64,000 nt of DNA from Stenogyne calaminthoides (GCA_037126765.1 JBBCBC010000024.1:13427554-13491553), one strand, 5' to 3'; positions 1 through 11,525 are shown, counted from the first letter of the stretch. Made by a program: numbers and translations. Notes: generated by a model from the letters alone, not told the origin.

Positions 1-2830
1 GCTCTTACTGTTGTGAAGCAGAATGTGATGACAGCCATAATCAGTAAGGCCGATAATCTGAACTGGGTTGGACTGTTCAAGTCAAGGTTGCTGAAGGAAA
101 CAACCAAGTTCAAGCAGAACGAGAGGAACGAAGTTTATCTAACTCTGAAATGCTCATACATCCACAAGGTGTCGATTCTGCTGGATGACAAGCTGCCAGA
201 TAACTTCGAGTGGAACGAGGAAGGAAAGAAAGTCTACTTGGAAAAGTTTAAAGCCATTTTGGGGAAGAATGAACCCTTACCTGGGCAGTCAGATGATGAC
301 CTCACACCATATGTGCCCCGACCAAGTGGAGAAGGCAAGGGTTCCAGAGCTACAGAGTCATCTGAGACTCAGACTGCTCCTAAGAAATTGAAGAGAAAGA
401 CCATGGCTAAAAAGCCAGAAGGAGCAGATAAGAGGCAGATAAAGATTACTTCAATTCTGCAAAAGGTAGTGGAGGACCCATCTGAGCCAATTCCAGAGAC
501 AGGTTAGCCTGAAAAGATTGGACAAGAAACTGGGAGGATATATCTGGAATCAGATGTGGAAGCTGCTGAGAGTCCAGATCGAACCGTCAGCATGGAAAGG
601 GAAGCTGTTCAAGAGGAACACATGCAGGTGGGAGCTGTTGAAAGTTCAGTTGTGAGGGAAGCAGAGACTGCACCATCTGAGGATGAGTCACCTTATGATT
701 CCATGCCTCTTAGCTCTGTATTCCGGAAGGAGAGATCTCCGACTCCGACATCCAAGTCGCCCTCACCCCCACCCCAACTGACTGAGTCTTCTTCTGATCT
801 TCCTCACTCCTCTCCACAGCTGGAACAAATTCCTGCTTCGGAAGCACCGACTTCATCAGAACCAGTTGTTCCCACTACTGAAGAGCCGACTGAAGCAGAA
901 GCTGAAATGGCTGAGGAACAACTGATTGTGGAATCTGAGCCCGCAGATGAAAGATACGTCTCATTTTCCCACAATCCTTTCAATACGAAGATTCAGCTGG
1001 GAACTCCTAAGGAGGAAGATCCCGTGGTTTACATCTTGAAGCAGCAGGTAAAAACATATCTGCTTGAAATTTGTCCTGACCTCATAAACCATCCGGGTCC
1101 TCAGGAAAAACTGGAGGAGATTGTATTCTGGAGGGACATAAGGCTGAAGATGGTGGAGGAGTTCTTAATTCTAATGAAGTTCCTCTCAGAGGACTACTTC
1201 GTCGATCTGGAGGCGAAATGCTTGGCAAGTGCTGGTATTGAAAGCGTAGTCGAATTGGCCTCTGATGATGATATCAGATGGTTAATTCATGATAGGTTCA
1301 AGATTCCACGGATGGAAGAATGGGTGGACCAAGAATATCAGTACGTTGAGCAAGTTGCCGATGAACCAAGACTGGGTGATGCAGATGAGACCCACCTTGG
1401 TGAGGCATCAACATCCGATCAGACTGCTACGATGAGTGTCGATACCCTAGATCTCATAACTTCGAAGATTCAGGATGGGGTAAAGGCTTCAATTGATGCC
1501 CAATTCACATCTCTCACAACAGCTCTGATGAAGCTATTTGAGGAGGAACAGAGCGGTTTAATTGAGATAGAAAGGAAGCTAACTGCGGACAAGATCACAC
1601 TCATGCATGATCAGATTCTTGAATCTTTGATGAAAAGGGTTGATCCATTCGTGGAGATGTTAGGTCTCCAGACCTCCATGCTGGGTGACACACAATTTTT
1701 ACTAGAAAGTGTCCGGGGATCTATGGAGCATACAGAAACCTGCTTGGATCTAGGGTGGAAACGTTTTGAGGGTTCAGTCAATCAATCGAAGAAGGCAATT
1801 GAATATGCTCTGACCAGGCTTTTGAGCCTCGAACCTTCGTTTGCCACGCCTAAGGATATTGCCAGTCTCAAGGAGGAGATTTCAGCTCAACTGAGAAATC
1901 TGACGAATAAGCTGTCACCACTTTTTGATGAAACCAAAAAGGGGGAAGGACAAGAGCCAGAAAACAGATGCAGTTGATACTTGCTGAAACCTCATCTGCT
2001 CATCCTGAACAGGCTGCTGAACCATCTGCCATGCCAGAACCTTCTATACCAACTGTGAATATTCCAGACACCGAACTAGTGGAATTATTTCAAACAGTTG
2101 AACAACATGGGGAAGCCATAGCAACTCAAGGAAAAGAACTCTCTGAACAGAAGTCTGTTCTATCTGAGGTGATTCAGAGAGTTGATAAGATTGAAGATTT
2201 CTCTTCCTCGGTCCAGAAAAGACAAGAAGCAGAAGATCAATCCAAGAGTCTGAAATTGGTAAAGAAGCTAGCTGAGGAAGAAGCTGCTGAGCTAGCTGAG
2301 GAAGAAGCTGCTGAGGCAGAGACCAAACTGAAGGAGAGGAAGAGAGGAAAACAAGTTGTTGAAATACCAAGATAGACCAGGTCAAGGACTCAGCTATCTG
2401 CAGCAGAGGAGGAAGAGAGGAAAGCGAGAAGGGCAGTGATTGAGGCTGCAGAAAGGAAAAAGAAATTAACTGACAGTAAAGGGCTGGCAAACCAGATACG
2501 TAAGAAGGAAGAGGAAGAAAGCCGCCTCAGCAAATGATGTATCATGGGAAGAGAAAGCCTCACCTGCTCCTGTAAAGGACATTCTGGTTTCTAAGAAGAA
2601 ATGGCTGCCAGAATGGGACAAGATAAGAGGTGAATGGCTGATTGATGTATACATTCTGGAGAAGATCCCGACAACAGATGATCAAGGCGAATTCAATGAA
2701 GAATTCAGAAGCTGGCTCGAGACAAAGCACCCGCAGTTCTACGATTTGGTGATGTCTGAAGGTGAAGAGATGAGTCTGATTCCAGAAGCACCTCCTTTTG
2801 AGACTATCCTTCCACCTCTCCAACCAGACT
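1..2830 (+). pseudogene. Env-position ORF (extra ORF after pol) of element S1, decayed
   Basis: One reading frame is open from base 1 to 1977 except for a TAG at 505-507. It shifts frame near 1965, continues to a TAG at 2373-2375, and after that stop stays open to about 2537; later frames are broken. Both TAG codons fit CAG-to-TAG changes. The product is acidic and low-complexity in the middle (Pro/Ser/Glu-rich, about residues 180-310), with a conserved block around 'VFWRDIRLKMVEEFLILM'. A long heptad-rich coiled coil follows (frame 1 to 1977), ending near 'LFDETKKGEGQ', then a Lys/Glu-rich helix. Element A carries a homologue with the same block order and the same KKGEGQ landmark. The 5' part is off-window. 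The position after pol matches the env-like ORF of Sireviruses, but I see no clear signal peptide or membrane anchor, so an envelope function is not supported. Confidence 0.65.
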
Positions 2831-2838
2831 ATCCTTTC

Positions 2839-3366
2839 TGGGATTGGTTGAGTGTGAACTCGTTAAATATCTGTTGGTTGTATTGTGTTGGACTAACACG
2901 TTAAACTAAGTCCAGTTGGTTAAGTTGGTGCCCCTGCTGATAGGGAAGAGTGGACGTAGGACAAGTTGTCCGAACCACTATAAATCTGTGTGCCTTTAAT
3001 CTGCTTTATACATACTTGCACACAACTTGTTATTTGCATGCATATTCTATACCTAGATCAGATTAGCATCAAGCTTCTGATCTGATCAGTTTGACATTTT
3101 AGCCACCTGATCCGAACTGTTGGTCAGAATTTTATTTTAGTAAAACTGATTTTCTACACGGGTTAACTTATCTTCCGCACCATCAGTTAAGTTGATAGAC
3201 GCCGAACTGATCTGTCTACCAGATCAGTAAGTCGGACATCAGTCCAAACTGATTCACATCGCACTTTGATCAGACATACGTGCAAACACATCTGATCCAC
3301 GAATTTTTTTTTGAAGTCTATTCACCCCTCCCCTCTAGACTTCAACCCTCACCGAACGGACCTACA
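2839..3366 (+). repeat. Truncated 3' LTR of S1
   Basis: It matches the last ~540 bases of the LTRs of elements A, C and D. Shared landmarks include the GGACTAACAC block, AGGGAAGAGTGGACGTAGGA, the TTTTCACACGGG-like block and the terminal GGACCTACA. The proximal ~1 kb, including the TGTTGGG start and TATA box, is absent. The junction with coding sequence falls in a short stretch (TCTGGGAT-T/C-GG) that also occurs at the equivalent LTR position, suggesting microhomology-mediated deletion. Confidence 0.8.
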
Positions 3367-3814
3367 TGCAGTACTGCACGGGATCCGTTCCCCAAATCAA
3401 CATTGGGAAATACTCCAGTGAATTTGATAATAGCTCAAGACTAACCAATAATTTAATAATTTGTTATGATTACAAATTTGATATCATTGCCTCGTTCTAA
3501 TACTAATTTTAAATTGATATCGTTACATCTTAATAATATGACAAAAACATACACGCACATTCAATTTCACTATATATAAATGTACAAAAAAATCTTAAAC
3601 AACACAAATTATCCCCCATTAAACACAACTCTATTTCCCACAAAGACACACGAGTATACACAACAAATAACATACAATTTCCAAACAAAAACCATAAGAT
3701 ATGAATAATTAATATAGTTGGGACGAAAATAATCAAAATCGACATCCAAGATAACATAAAAATCTGAAAAGGATAAAAAAAAAATTGATGTTGAAAAATA
3801 AATTGAATGCTCAC

Positions 3815-3884
3815 CTTGTCCATCACGGCTAGGGTTTCCCCAATCTGCGGAGGAATCGGCCTGCGATGAAGCCTTAAAGACCAT
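3815..3884 (-). other. Possible orphan first exon
   Basis: On the minus strand an ATG at 3884-3882 opens a short hydrophilic stretch (MVFKASSQADSSADWGN...) that ends at a consensus-like donor, ACAAG|GTGAGC, at 3815/3814. Base composition is markedly more GC-rich than the surroundings. No second exon could be joined. It could be a gene fragment left by a transposon or a chance match. Confidence 0.25.
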
Positions 3885-4685
3885 TGAGTTGATTTCAAGA
3901 ATATGTTTCAAAAATATGTTTTGTTCACAGGATTTCAATAATATGTTATATTCATATGATTTTAAGAATACGGTATTATATAATATTTTCATATGATACA
4001 AATTTGACTTATTCAAATTGTATATTTGTTTATATGGTAAAATTTTCTAGAATTTTCCAAAAAATAAAATAAAATTGAATTAGGCTTAATTCTAGAAATT
4101 GAAATAGAAATTGAAATTTGATAGGTAATTTCTTATATTAATTTTGATTGGATTAATCTTGGTATGAAGTATATGTATAAGTCTTGCGTGAAGAATAATT
4201 ATGGAAGTTGATATGGATTTGAGGACTATTTTAATATATCCATATAAAAAGTATAATTGAAGATGTTGAATAATAGGTTGTGCAAGGAAAGGTACTCATG
4301 ATTAAAGAATAAATTATGCAAGTGATTCAATGCATTAAGATACTCATGATTAAAGAATAAATTATACTCATCGATTTGAAGACCCAATAATTATGCATTC
4401 AATTAATTTAACAAATCATTAATAAACATATTAAATTCAATGCACAATTAAAGAATTCCTAATTTAAGATGCAATTTGATAGTACATAATATCACGCCAT
4501 TAAATGTCCTTAAATAAAAAATAATGCATAACTATTTTCTCCCATCTATTTAAAAAGAAATTTTACAATTCATTTTTATCAATCTCATTAGCAAGGTTTC
4601 ATTTTATTTCTTGTGTATGAATTTTTTTACTCTCACCCAAAAATATCACCTTCATCTCTTGTGTTATTCTATTTATTTTTATATT

Positions 4686-4949
4686 ATGAATCAAGTTGTT
4701 GTTACTATTAACTTTAAGACACTTCTTAGAGATTTAGTTATGAAGTTAGGAATTTTAACAGTTTTATATGATACTAATGAGATTGGAACCGAGCTTGTAC
4801 CTATTTTCAGGTCAATTGTTTATCTCAACGACATTGACGATGTGCATGTTGTATATGGTGACATATTTGGATCGTCTGAAGAAGCTGAAAATGATGCGGC
4901 TTATCGGGGAATCAAATACTTGAGGGAATCTATAATATTAAGATTATAG
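4686..4949 (+). CDS. Unrecognised short ORF, possible gene remnant
   Basis: From the internal Met at 4686 the ORF encodes about 87 residues with ordinary amino-acid composition in a very AT-rich region, which makes chance less likely. The last third, with 'SSEEAENDAAYRGIKYL', resembles the C-terminal helix pattern of double-stranded-RNA-binding domains (AAxxALxxL), but the match is weak. About 50 bases downstream another coding-like string ends at 5028, and ATTTTGCAG at 5053-5061 looks like a splice acceptor, so this may be one exon of a decayed multi-exon gene. The track start at 4611 adds only a hydrophobic, probably non-coding, lead. No function assigned. Confidence 0.3.
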   Translation: MNQVVVTINFKTLLRDLVMKLGILTVLYDTNEIGTELVPIFRSIVYLNDIDDVHVVYGDIFGSSEEAENDAAYRGIKYLRESIILRL

Positions 4950-6419
4950 ATTTTAATTCTTATTAATTGTATTACACCACATACAATCTAATAAAAATAG
5001 TGCATGGTAAAATTGCACACATTTATATTGAAAGATGATAATGATGCTTCTTATTTTGCAGTTCTTCATATTAAGAATTATTTTAATTTCAATGTTATGA
5101 TTAAAATAAGAAACATGCTTAATATTTTCAATGTAGTAAATTTATGCTTTATTCTATATCAATTATTTAATTTTTTTTCGCTTCATCTCTTCTGGTTTAT
5201 TTTTCTTTGTCTCAACTACCTCTATCTCACAAATTTTTACTTCTCATTAATTTCTCGATTGTATCTCTTTTTCTTGATTATCATTGATTAAATATTTTAT
5301 ATGTGTAAATAATCTTTTTATTTGTGTTCAATTTGTAATGGTCGAAAATTTAAATATTTTATGGGACCTAATGACAAAAATATGTATTTAATCACAACAT
5401 ATTTTATTCTCTAAAGTTTAAGAAAAATCACTAATACTTGAATTAAGCACATAATTAAAATTATATGTAAGTTGTAATAAAATTAAAAATATGTAAAACT
5501 TATATTTATAGAGTTTGAATGATAAATAACAATCTTTCAAAGGAAAGGAGAATAAATACTTCAATTAAATTACAAAAATTTAATGCTTTTTTTTAATTAA
5601 TGAGCTTGGTGGATATTACCAAAATATATGAATCTCTACACATTTATATTATCATTAAATGACATTTAATGCAGTAAAATTTATCATTTTCTTAAATAGT
5701 TTTCATATTTTATTTAAAATCTCCATAATTATCGTTGATTTTAAAAAAATTGCTATCATTAAATTTATGTTACTTTTATTTTTAAGATTAATCATCATTA
5801 TTCCAACTAAAAAAAATCATGAATATCTTTTATTATTTCTTTCATAAATAATCCCTAATTTAATACAAAGATTTTATAAATTTTGAAAAAAAAGGTGAAA
5901 AATCCAATTTTGTATCATTATATTTTTTTTATCGTTACTAAGAAAATTGGTAAATTGTTTCATATTTTTTATTATTTTTTATAAATTATGATTTATAAAT
6001 CTTAATAAAAAATGTATAATTATGAAATAATATATTTACATTATTGTATTTCATTCTAATTATTAATTGATAATATGCTTATAACAGTGATAATATTTAA
6101 AAATTGATAATTTTCTTTAAATTTTGGGATTAATTAATTATTGTAAAATTATTACTTATATAATTGGATGCAATGAGAATTATATTAATTAATGGACAAA
6201 ATCAACACATGAAATTAAATTGAATTGATTGAGCAATTCACTTGATTGTGTATGACCAATTGTTCTAAAACACTTTCATTTGAAATAAGTAATAATCTTA
6301 CAAATCAAAAAAAAGTGTGTAACTTGTAATATCTACTATAAATGAATTTATTTTAGATCTCCAATAGTTGATCATAAAAAAGTATATATTAAAGCATGAT
6401 TAGCGTCGAAAATATATAT

Positions 6420-7001
6420 TGTTGTAGCCATAATAATCAGCCAACAACCACATGGTGAATAGTGATGACGTGGCAACCAGACCAGGTCTATCCGTAAAGA
6501 AGTCGAGGTTGGCCCCCCTTAGGGCGACTTGACGACCAAAGCAAGGAAGGAGACGAGTCGAGCTCGCCTGAGCGGGTGACCTTCCAAGAGGTCGCTCCGT
6601 AGGCAATGTCGAAGTGCATATCAGGGAAAAGACGCCAGTTCTGGATATAAGCAAGATTCCCAGTGTCTATTATGGAAAGAAAGATCTTATACATCTATTG
6701 AAGATTCAGACGAAGATTTAGTATATCTTGTATTTCCTTGTTTAGAAGACCCACTAAGTGGCCCATTAGGGCTTTCATCTTTGTACATTGTAATCATTAT
6801 AAATAGGGGACAAACCCAAGAGAAAAAGACACAAAAAAATGATAGTAGAATAGTCCTGACTTGGTATGCCCCCAGATATAGTCTTTCCGGACAAACTGAG
6901 TCAACAAGTTCTTGTCTTCATTGCGTTTTCATGGATTTTTCATTCATCACTTTATTAATTACTTATTTGTAGCATAGACATTACAATCTATAGTTACAAC
7001 A
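6420..7001 (+). repeat. 5' LTR of element B
   Basis: 582 bp, TG...CA bounded, and nearly identical to 11910-12491. A TATA box (TATAAATA) lies at 6798-6805, so U3 is about 400 bp. The upstream TATAT at 6415-6419 is the target duplication. Confidence 0.9.
6798..6805 (+). promoter_or_regulatory. TATA box of element B 5' LTR
   Basis: TATAAATA followed by GGGGACAAACC, conserved in the 3' LTR at 12288-12295. Position in the LTR fits an RNA polymerase II promoter. Confidence 0.6.
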
Positions 7002-7020
7002 ATTGACGCCATCTATTGGG
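7002..7020 (+). promoter_or_regulatory. Primer-binding-site region of element B
   Basis: ATTGACGCCATCTATTGGG follows the LTR end directly. Element E has ATTGGCGCCGTCTGTGGG at the same place, so this is a diverged copy of the same tRNA primer site. Confidence 0.65.
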
Positions 7021-7439
7021 AAACATCTAAACGAATTTTCAACTAATATTTGTTAGGACAAAAAAAAAAAAAATCTGAATGAAACACTCACTATTCATCC
7101 GAGCCAAAAAACCAAAAACCATTCAGATATTTTTTCCCTTACATCGATACACTGCCATCGAAAATTAAATCCCCTCTTTTATCAAAAATCAAACCCATTT
7201 TGTCCCAGATTTACATACAAGGATTCTTGCCCTACGTAATATGAAGCCACTTGATACATGTTCTTAAGAGATACAGGGACAAGGTCTTTGATGAATTCAA
7301 GATTGAAAATCAAAGCAAAAAAAAAAAAAAACCGTTCACTGTATGGTCACCCAACGTTTCCAGCGAAGAAATCAACTTCGTCACACATTCGATGAATTGA
7401 TTCATTTTCGCCAAAATCGCTGGGTCATCAAGCCTCAAT

Positions 7440-7870
7440 TCACCTGAAATTGCGTCGCCTCACGCCAATGCCCGAAGTCTCCCTATCACACACATCGGCT
7501 CCGGCCAATCCACCATCTCCATCGCACCCCCTAGCTGGGACGCTCTGCCAAGAGCCAGGGTCAAAGACCTGTCACTCCGTCGCCCCCACCGCACCGCCGC
7601 GACTCGCCGCTGGTGCTGCTCGCGCCGCCAATTACATCCGCGCACGAGACCACGCATCGCTTCCTGGATCGACGTCGATCACCACCACCGACATCCCAGC
7701 AGCGTTGAAGCCTTGCCTTTCGCCACGAATCTTCGGCTCGATTCGCTGCGTCGATCCGTCGCCCGAGGCCGCGCTGCCTCCCTCCGCCAAAAGGAGGCCG
7801 CCCTGATTCGATTGATGCATGGGAAGAAGCATCTCCGCGAAATTTTCTCGCCGAATAGGCGAATTTGCAG
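7440..7870. other. GC-rich segment in element B, possible captured gene fragment
   Basis: A sharp island of GC-rich, CpG-rich sequence stands out from AT-rich flanks and is open in several frames (for example 7450-7806 plus and 7632-7832 minus). It looks like plant first-exon or 5'-UTR sequence rather than retrotransposon coding DNA. I recognise no domain. Either strand could be the sense strand, so no CDS is called. Confidence 0.35.
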
Positions 7871-9689
7871 CGAGAATTGAGGAGGAGAGCTGAAACCGCC
7901 GCCTCGATTACCGTATCTACACTAATTAGGCGTCTGAGAAAAGCCTGGAATCTGATCTCCCGCTAATGCCGCCCTAAATGGATGGGCCTGACTTAATACG
8001 TGGGTATTTTCTCTTCCTCTTGTTTGAGTTAAATGCTTTAGGCCCTGGTCTTAGTTTAATGAAATCATTGGGCCTCAAATAATTCTTTAAGCCCAGTCCA
8101 TGTTTAATAAACAAAGTGGGCCCAGGTCCAAATAATAAGTGAGCCCAAGCTTGGTTTGTTTTAATAACATGTTGGGTCAGTTATTAATCGCTGATAATGT
8201 TCTCGGCCCAGCAGCTATAATAATAATTCTTTAGGCCAAAAATATTATTTGTTAAATAGTATTTTCGGCCCAAATAATTTTAAAAAATAACATGTATATA
8301 ACTTGATATCTAATGGGTTATTCATTTATTGCGAGGAAAAATACCCGTGACTCTCGGAAAGGGATATTGCACGGGTGAGGCCTCGGGGGCAACTCAAGAA
8401 TCTACGGACAGTCCTTTAGTCCACTCGCATCAAGTTCTATTTTATTTACTTCCTTTTAATATATGTTACAATATCCACACTTTCACATATATTAAAAGAA
8501 GGGAACATAAGTGCTCGTATCTCGAGCTATTCGAGTTATTTTCAAAACAATAGTTGACGTTAGAAACTCAAACTAGCATGTCTAAATTTGGAAGGTTTTT
8601 AAAACGAACTCTGAATCCTTACTAATAACATAAACCCTCAAAAAGGGACTATCATAAAATTCATCTATGAACACTCAAAAGTCTCATACAGATGAAGGGA
8701 CCTTATAATCCGACTTCGAACTTACATCGCTTCAAACGATTAAGGAAAATACTCAAATTTATAAAGTCGCGGTCTCAAACCAGAAGACCAGACAACGTCA
8801 AAATCATGAAGTCGCGGTCTCAAACAAACAAGACCCGACGACCTCAAATTAACAAGGCCACAGTTCCAAAAAATGACCCTATCGACCCCGACAAGCGCAA
8901 TGATCAAACCAGAAGGCAATCAAGTCGCAATTTAAGTAAGACGACAAATAAGTCCTTCAAATCACAAGTCAAAGAGAGTTATAACCTCAATAAAACGACC
9001 TTGAAAGACGATATTTTCATATCAAACAAATATCTCAATCCAAGCTGACACCGAGTTAAAACACTTGTTTAAAGTCACATTTCGGAATATCCTCAAGCTC
9101 ACATCGTAGCCATGACTTTCGAATCCCAAGGTCGATGAGGTCGCGGCCTAAATAACTCGATTCTTGTCACGACTTCATAAGACGGCAAAGAACAAGTTCA
9201 TTTAAATCGCAATGTCAATAAGACGATAAGAACATAACTCGATTCATAGTCACAGAAGTTATTCAAGTCACTGGCAAACAGTCCAAAAATGACTATAAAC
9301 CTATGTGTCAATCCTTTCACATTCTTGAAACAACAAATCGCTCTGGTACAGACGATCTAAACAATCGAGAATCAAATCTCGATCCTAGGGCAAGACCCTA
9401 GGGATCCCAAACCTTCGCACATCCATAAAACATGTTTTATCAAAACCCAATCCTGGGGGGCAAAACCCCAGCAATCTCAAAGGTTATTTTATAACACAAA
9501 TATCGAAAGAGATCTTGTTAATAATCTTGAAATTCAAGTCTCATTTCCATTCTGATAAAAGCCAGTTTTACTAAAAACACCAGAAACATTTTCCGACCTC
9601 CTAATAATATCTTTACAAATTCTTCAAGAGTCTTTTAACCTAAACCTCTCTCTCCCGAAGAATTTCCTCAAATTGGTCGAACAAACCAT
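7871..9689 (+). other. Element B interior, non-coding
   Basis: The first part (to about 8320) has repeated GGGCCCA/GGCCCAAATAAT motifs between AT-rich spacers. From 8680 to 9300 there is a loose array of AAGTCGCGGTCTCAAAC-like and AAGACGA-like phrases encoding only basic low-complexity peptides. Around 9385-9490 a 'CCTAGGGCAAGACCCTAGG'-like phrase recurs in degenerate form. No gag or pol motif. Confidence 0.5.
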
Positions 9690-10925
9690 GGCATCCCGCC
9701 TTCGTGGCGATAATTTTGTCCGCGTCAAAGGAGTCGACCACCCTCCTCGGCGCTGGCATCTTGCCTTCATGGCGATGATTTTGTCCGCCTCAAAGGCTGT
9801 CGACCAGCCGGCCTTCTCGGCGCTGACATTCCGCCTTCGTGGCGATGATCATATCCGCCTCAAAGGCGTCGACCTCTCGCCTTCTCGTGGCGGCATTCGT
9901 AGCCGTGGAGATGATTATGTACGCCTCTAAGGCGTCGACCGACCCGCCTTCTTGGCGCGACATTCGTAGCCGTGGCGATGATCATATCGCCTCAAAGGCG
10001 TCGACCCTCCCGCCTCCGTGGCGGCATTCCGCGCCCCGTGGCGATGATTATCTCGCCTCTAAGGCGTCGACGGCCCAGCCTTCGTGGCGGCATTCGCTTT
10101 CATGGCGATAATTAAGTCGCCTCTAAGGTCCCGACGGCTTGGCCTCCCGGTGGCGGGCATTCACAACCGTGGCGACCAATTTTTACCGCCTCAAAAGCGT
10201 CGACCGGCCACCTCCGCCTCCGGCGGCATTCCACCTTCGTGGCCCGATGATTTTATCGCCTCAAAGCGTCGACCAACCCGCCTCTTGCCTCTCGGCATCT
10301 GCGCCTTGATGGCGATGATTTTGTCGCCTCAAAATTGGCCGGCAACCCGGCCGCCCCTTCGGCAATGACATTCCGCCTTTGTGGCGATGATCATATCCTC
10401 CTCAAAGGCGTCGACCACCCGCCTTTCGACTTTGGCATTCCGTAGCCGTGGCGATGATTATATGCCTCTAAAGGCGTTGACCCGGCAGCCAGCATTACCG
10501 GCGGCATTCGTAGCCGTGGCGATGATCATATCCGTATCCAGCGTCGACCATTCCGCCTCCTCGGCGGCATTCGCGCCGATGGCGATGATTATGTCGCCTC
10601 TAAAGGCGTCGTCGACCCGCCTTCTGGCTACCGGTGGCATTCCGCTTTCATGGCGATAATTAAGTCCGCCTCTAAGGTGTCGACCAGTCAGCCTCCTCGA
10701 CGCGGGCATTCCGCCTTCGTGGCGATGATTTTTGTCGCCTGAAAGCGTCGACCGACCCATGCTCCGCCGGCGGCATTCGCCGTGCCGTGATGATTTTGTC
10801 CGCCTCAAAGGCGTCGACCAGCCCGCCTCCTCGGCGCTGACATTTCAACTTCGTGGCGATGATTTTGTCCGCCTCTAAGGCGTCGACCTGCCCACCTCTT
10901 CGGCGTCGGCTTTTCGCCTACTCGG
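9690..10925 (+). repeat. Minisatellite 1 of element B, unit about 65-70 bp
   Basis: Roughly 18 diverged units. Each contains GTGGCGATGAT followed by a CGCCTC(A/T)AAGGCGTCGACC core, so a GTCGAC hexamer recurs in most units, and a GGCGGCATTC-type linker. Units differ by small indels, so ORFs across the array are repeat translations, not genes. Tandem repeats between pol and the 3' LTR are a known habit of Tat-lineage Gypsy elements, which fits the relation to E. Confidence 0.85.
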
Positions 10926-10974
10926 CGAGGTTCACTGGTTTTATCTATCATAAGCCAATACAAGTAAAATAAAT

Positions 10975-11290
10975 TGTTACCTTTCTTTTCATAATTCCTG
11001 GGTGTTAAACCGAAGGAGGTCGCATGAATAAACATCGAATCCCCGAGGTACGACTTTTGACATACTGGCGGCGAGATCGCCACCCTAGCAGGTGCGGTCC
11101 TTCCCAACTTTGTAAGACGACTAAGCAAAGTTCATAAATAAGCCGCATCCAAATAAGACGGCAAGAACATATGCAATTTTAAAGTCGCATAAGGAAATCA
11201 AGTCGGCATGCTAAAGGTAGAAAAAGAAATGAGTTTCATTGACGGAAGGCCCAAATGTTAATTACATCAAGTCTCAAACCGCTCAGCCAT
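10975..11290 (+). repeat. Linker in B homologous to element E downstream of integrase
   Basis: Reads in the same order as the minus strand of E from about 53140 down to 52860: a GTGTTAAACC motif, AACATCGA, a TTTTGACATAC motif, then AACTTTGTAAGACGACTAA, then AAGTCGCAtaAGGAAATCAA, then TTCATT...GGCCC...ATTACATCA. In E the final part is the 3' end of the antisense gene, so B keeps that terminator-like block although the gene body is gone. Confidence 0.7.
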
Positions 11291-11321
11291 AAATGGTCGT
11301 CGACAAGCGCAAAAAAGTCTC

Positions 11322-11525
11322 GCACAAAGAGATTCAACTCAAAGTGCGAACACAGAAAAGTCTAGGACAAAGAGATTCAACTCAAAGTGCGAGCACAGAA
11401 AAGTCTCGCACAAAGAGATTCAACTCAAAGTGCGAGCACAGAAAAGTCTCGCACAAAGAGATTCAAGTCAAAGTGCGAGCACAGAAAAGACTCGTACAAA
11501 GAGACTCACCTCAAAGTACGAGCAC
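11322..11525 (+). repeat. Minisatellite 2 of element B, unit about 43 bp
   Basis: About five tandem copies of a unit built from CAAAGAGATTCAACTCAAAG, TGCGAGCACAGAAAAGTCT and CG. Copies are nearly identical at the start and diverge toward 11525. The 148-aa ORF at 11293-11739 is a by-product of a unit that lacks stop codons. Confidence 0.85.

Larger units (their letters stand above)
1..3366 (+). mobile_element. 3' end of Copia (Sirevirus-like) LTR retrotransposon S1
   Basis: The window opens inside this element. What remains is the extra ORF that lies downstream of pol, followed directly by the distal third of a 3' LTR. The LTR end, ...GGACCTACA at 3358-3366, is the same as in elements A, C and D. 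The last ~1 kb of internal DNA and the first ~1 kb of the 3' LTR are missing: the coding tail runs into mid-LTR sequence at about 2839. The 5 bases after the LTR (TGCAG, 3367-3371) are the expected target duplication, but the partner lies upstream of the window. Assignment to the SIRE/Sirevirus group is inferred from LTR similarity and the env-position ORF. Confidence 0.8.
3367..6419. other. AT-rich intergenic DNA, no confident gene
   Basis: The stretch is strongly AT-rich with many short homopolymers and no long ORF. Two weak remnants inside it are listed separately. Bases 5401-5447 recur exactly at 12609-12655. The block at about 5540-5740 is homologous to 38880-39330 and in part to 39532-39600, so part of this DNA is a dispersed repeat. 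Confidence 0.6.

Noticed and set aside
2044..2823. Minus-strand ORFs over the S1 extra ORF
   Set aside because: Shadows of the Glu/Lys/Gln-rich plus-strand coding region.
5004..5291. 95-aa plus-strand ORF rich in Phe, Leu and Ile
   Set aside because: Composition is that of random AT-rich DNA; only its first part may belong to the 4686 remnant.
7450..7806. 118-aa plus-strand ORF as a gene
   Set aside because: Competing minus-strand ORFs over the same GC-rich island and no recognisable domain; kept only as a possible captured fragment.
9673..11128. Series of 85-116-aa ORFs on both strands
   Set aside because: All are translations of the B minisatellite, open because the unit lacks stops.
11322..11525. 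CRISPR-like array
   Set aside because: Units are contiguous tandem copies with no unique spacers, inside a plant retrotransposon.
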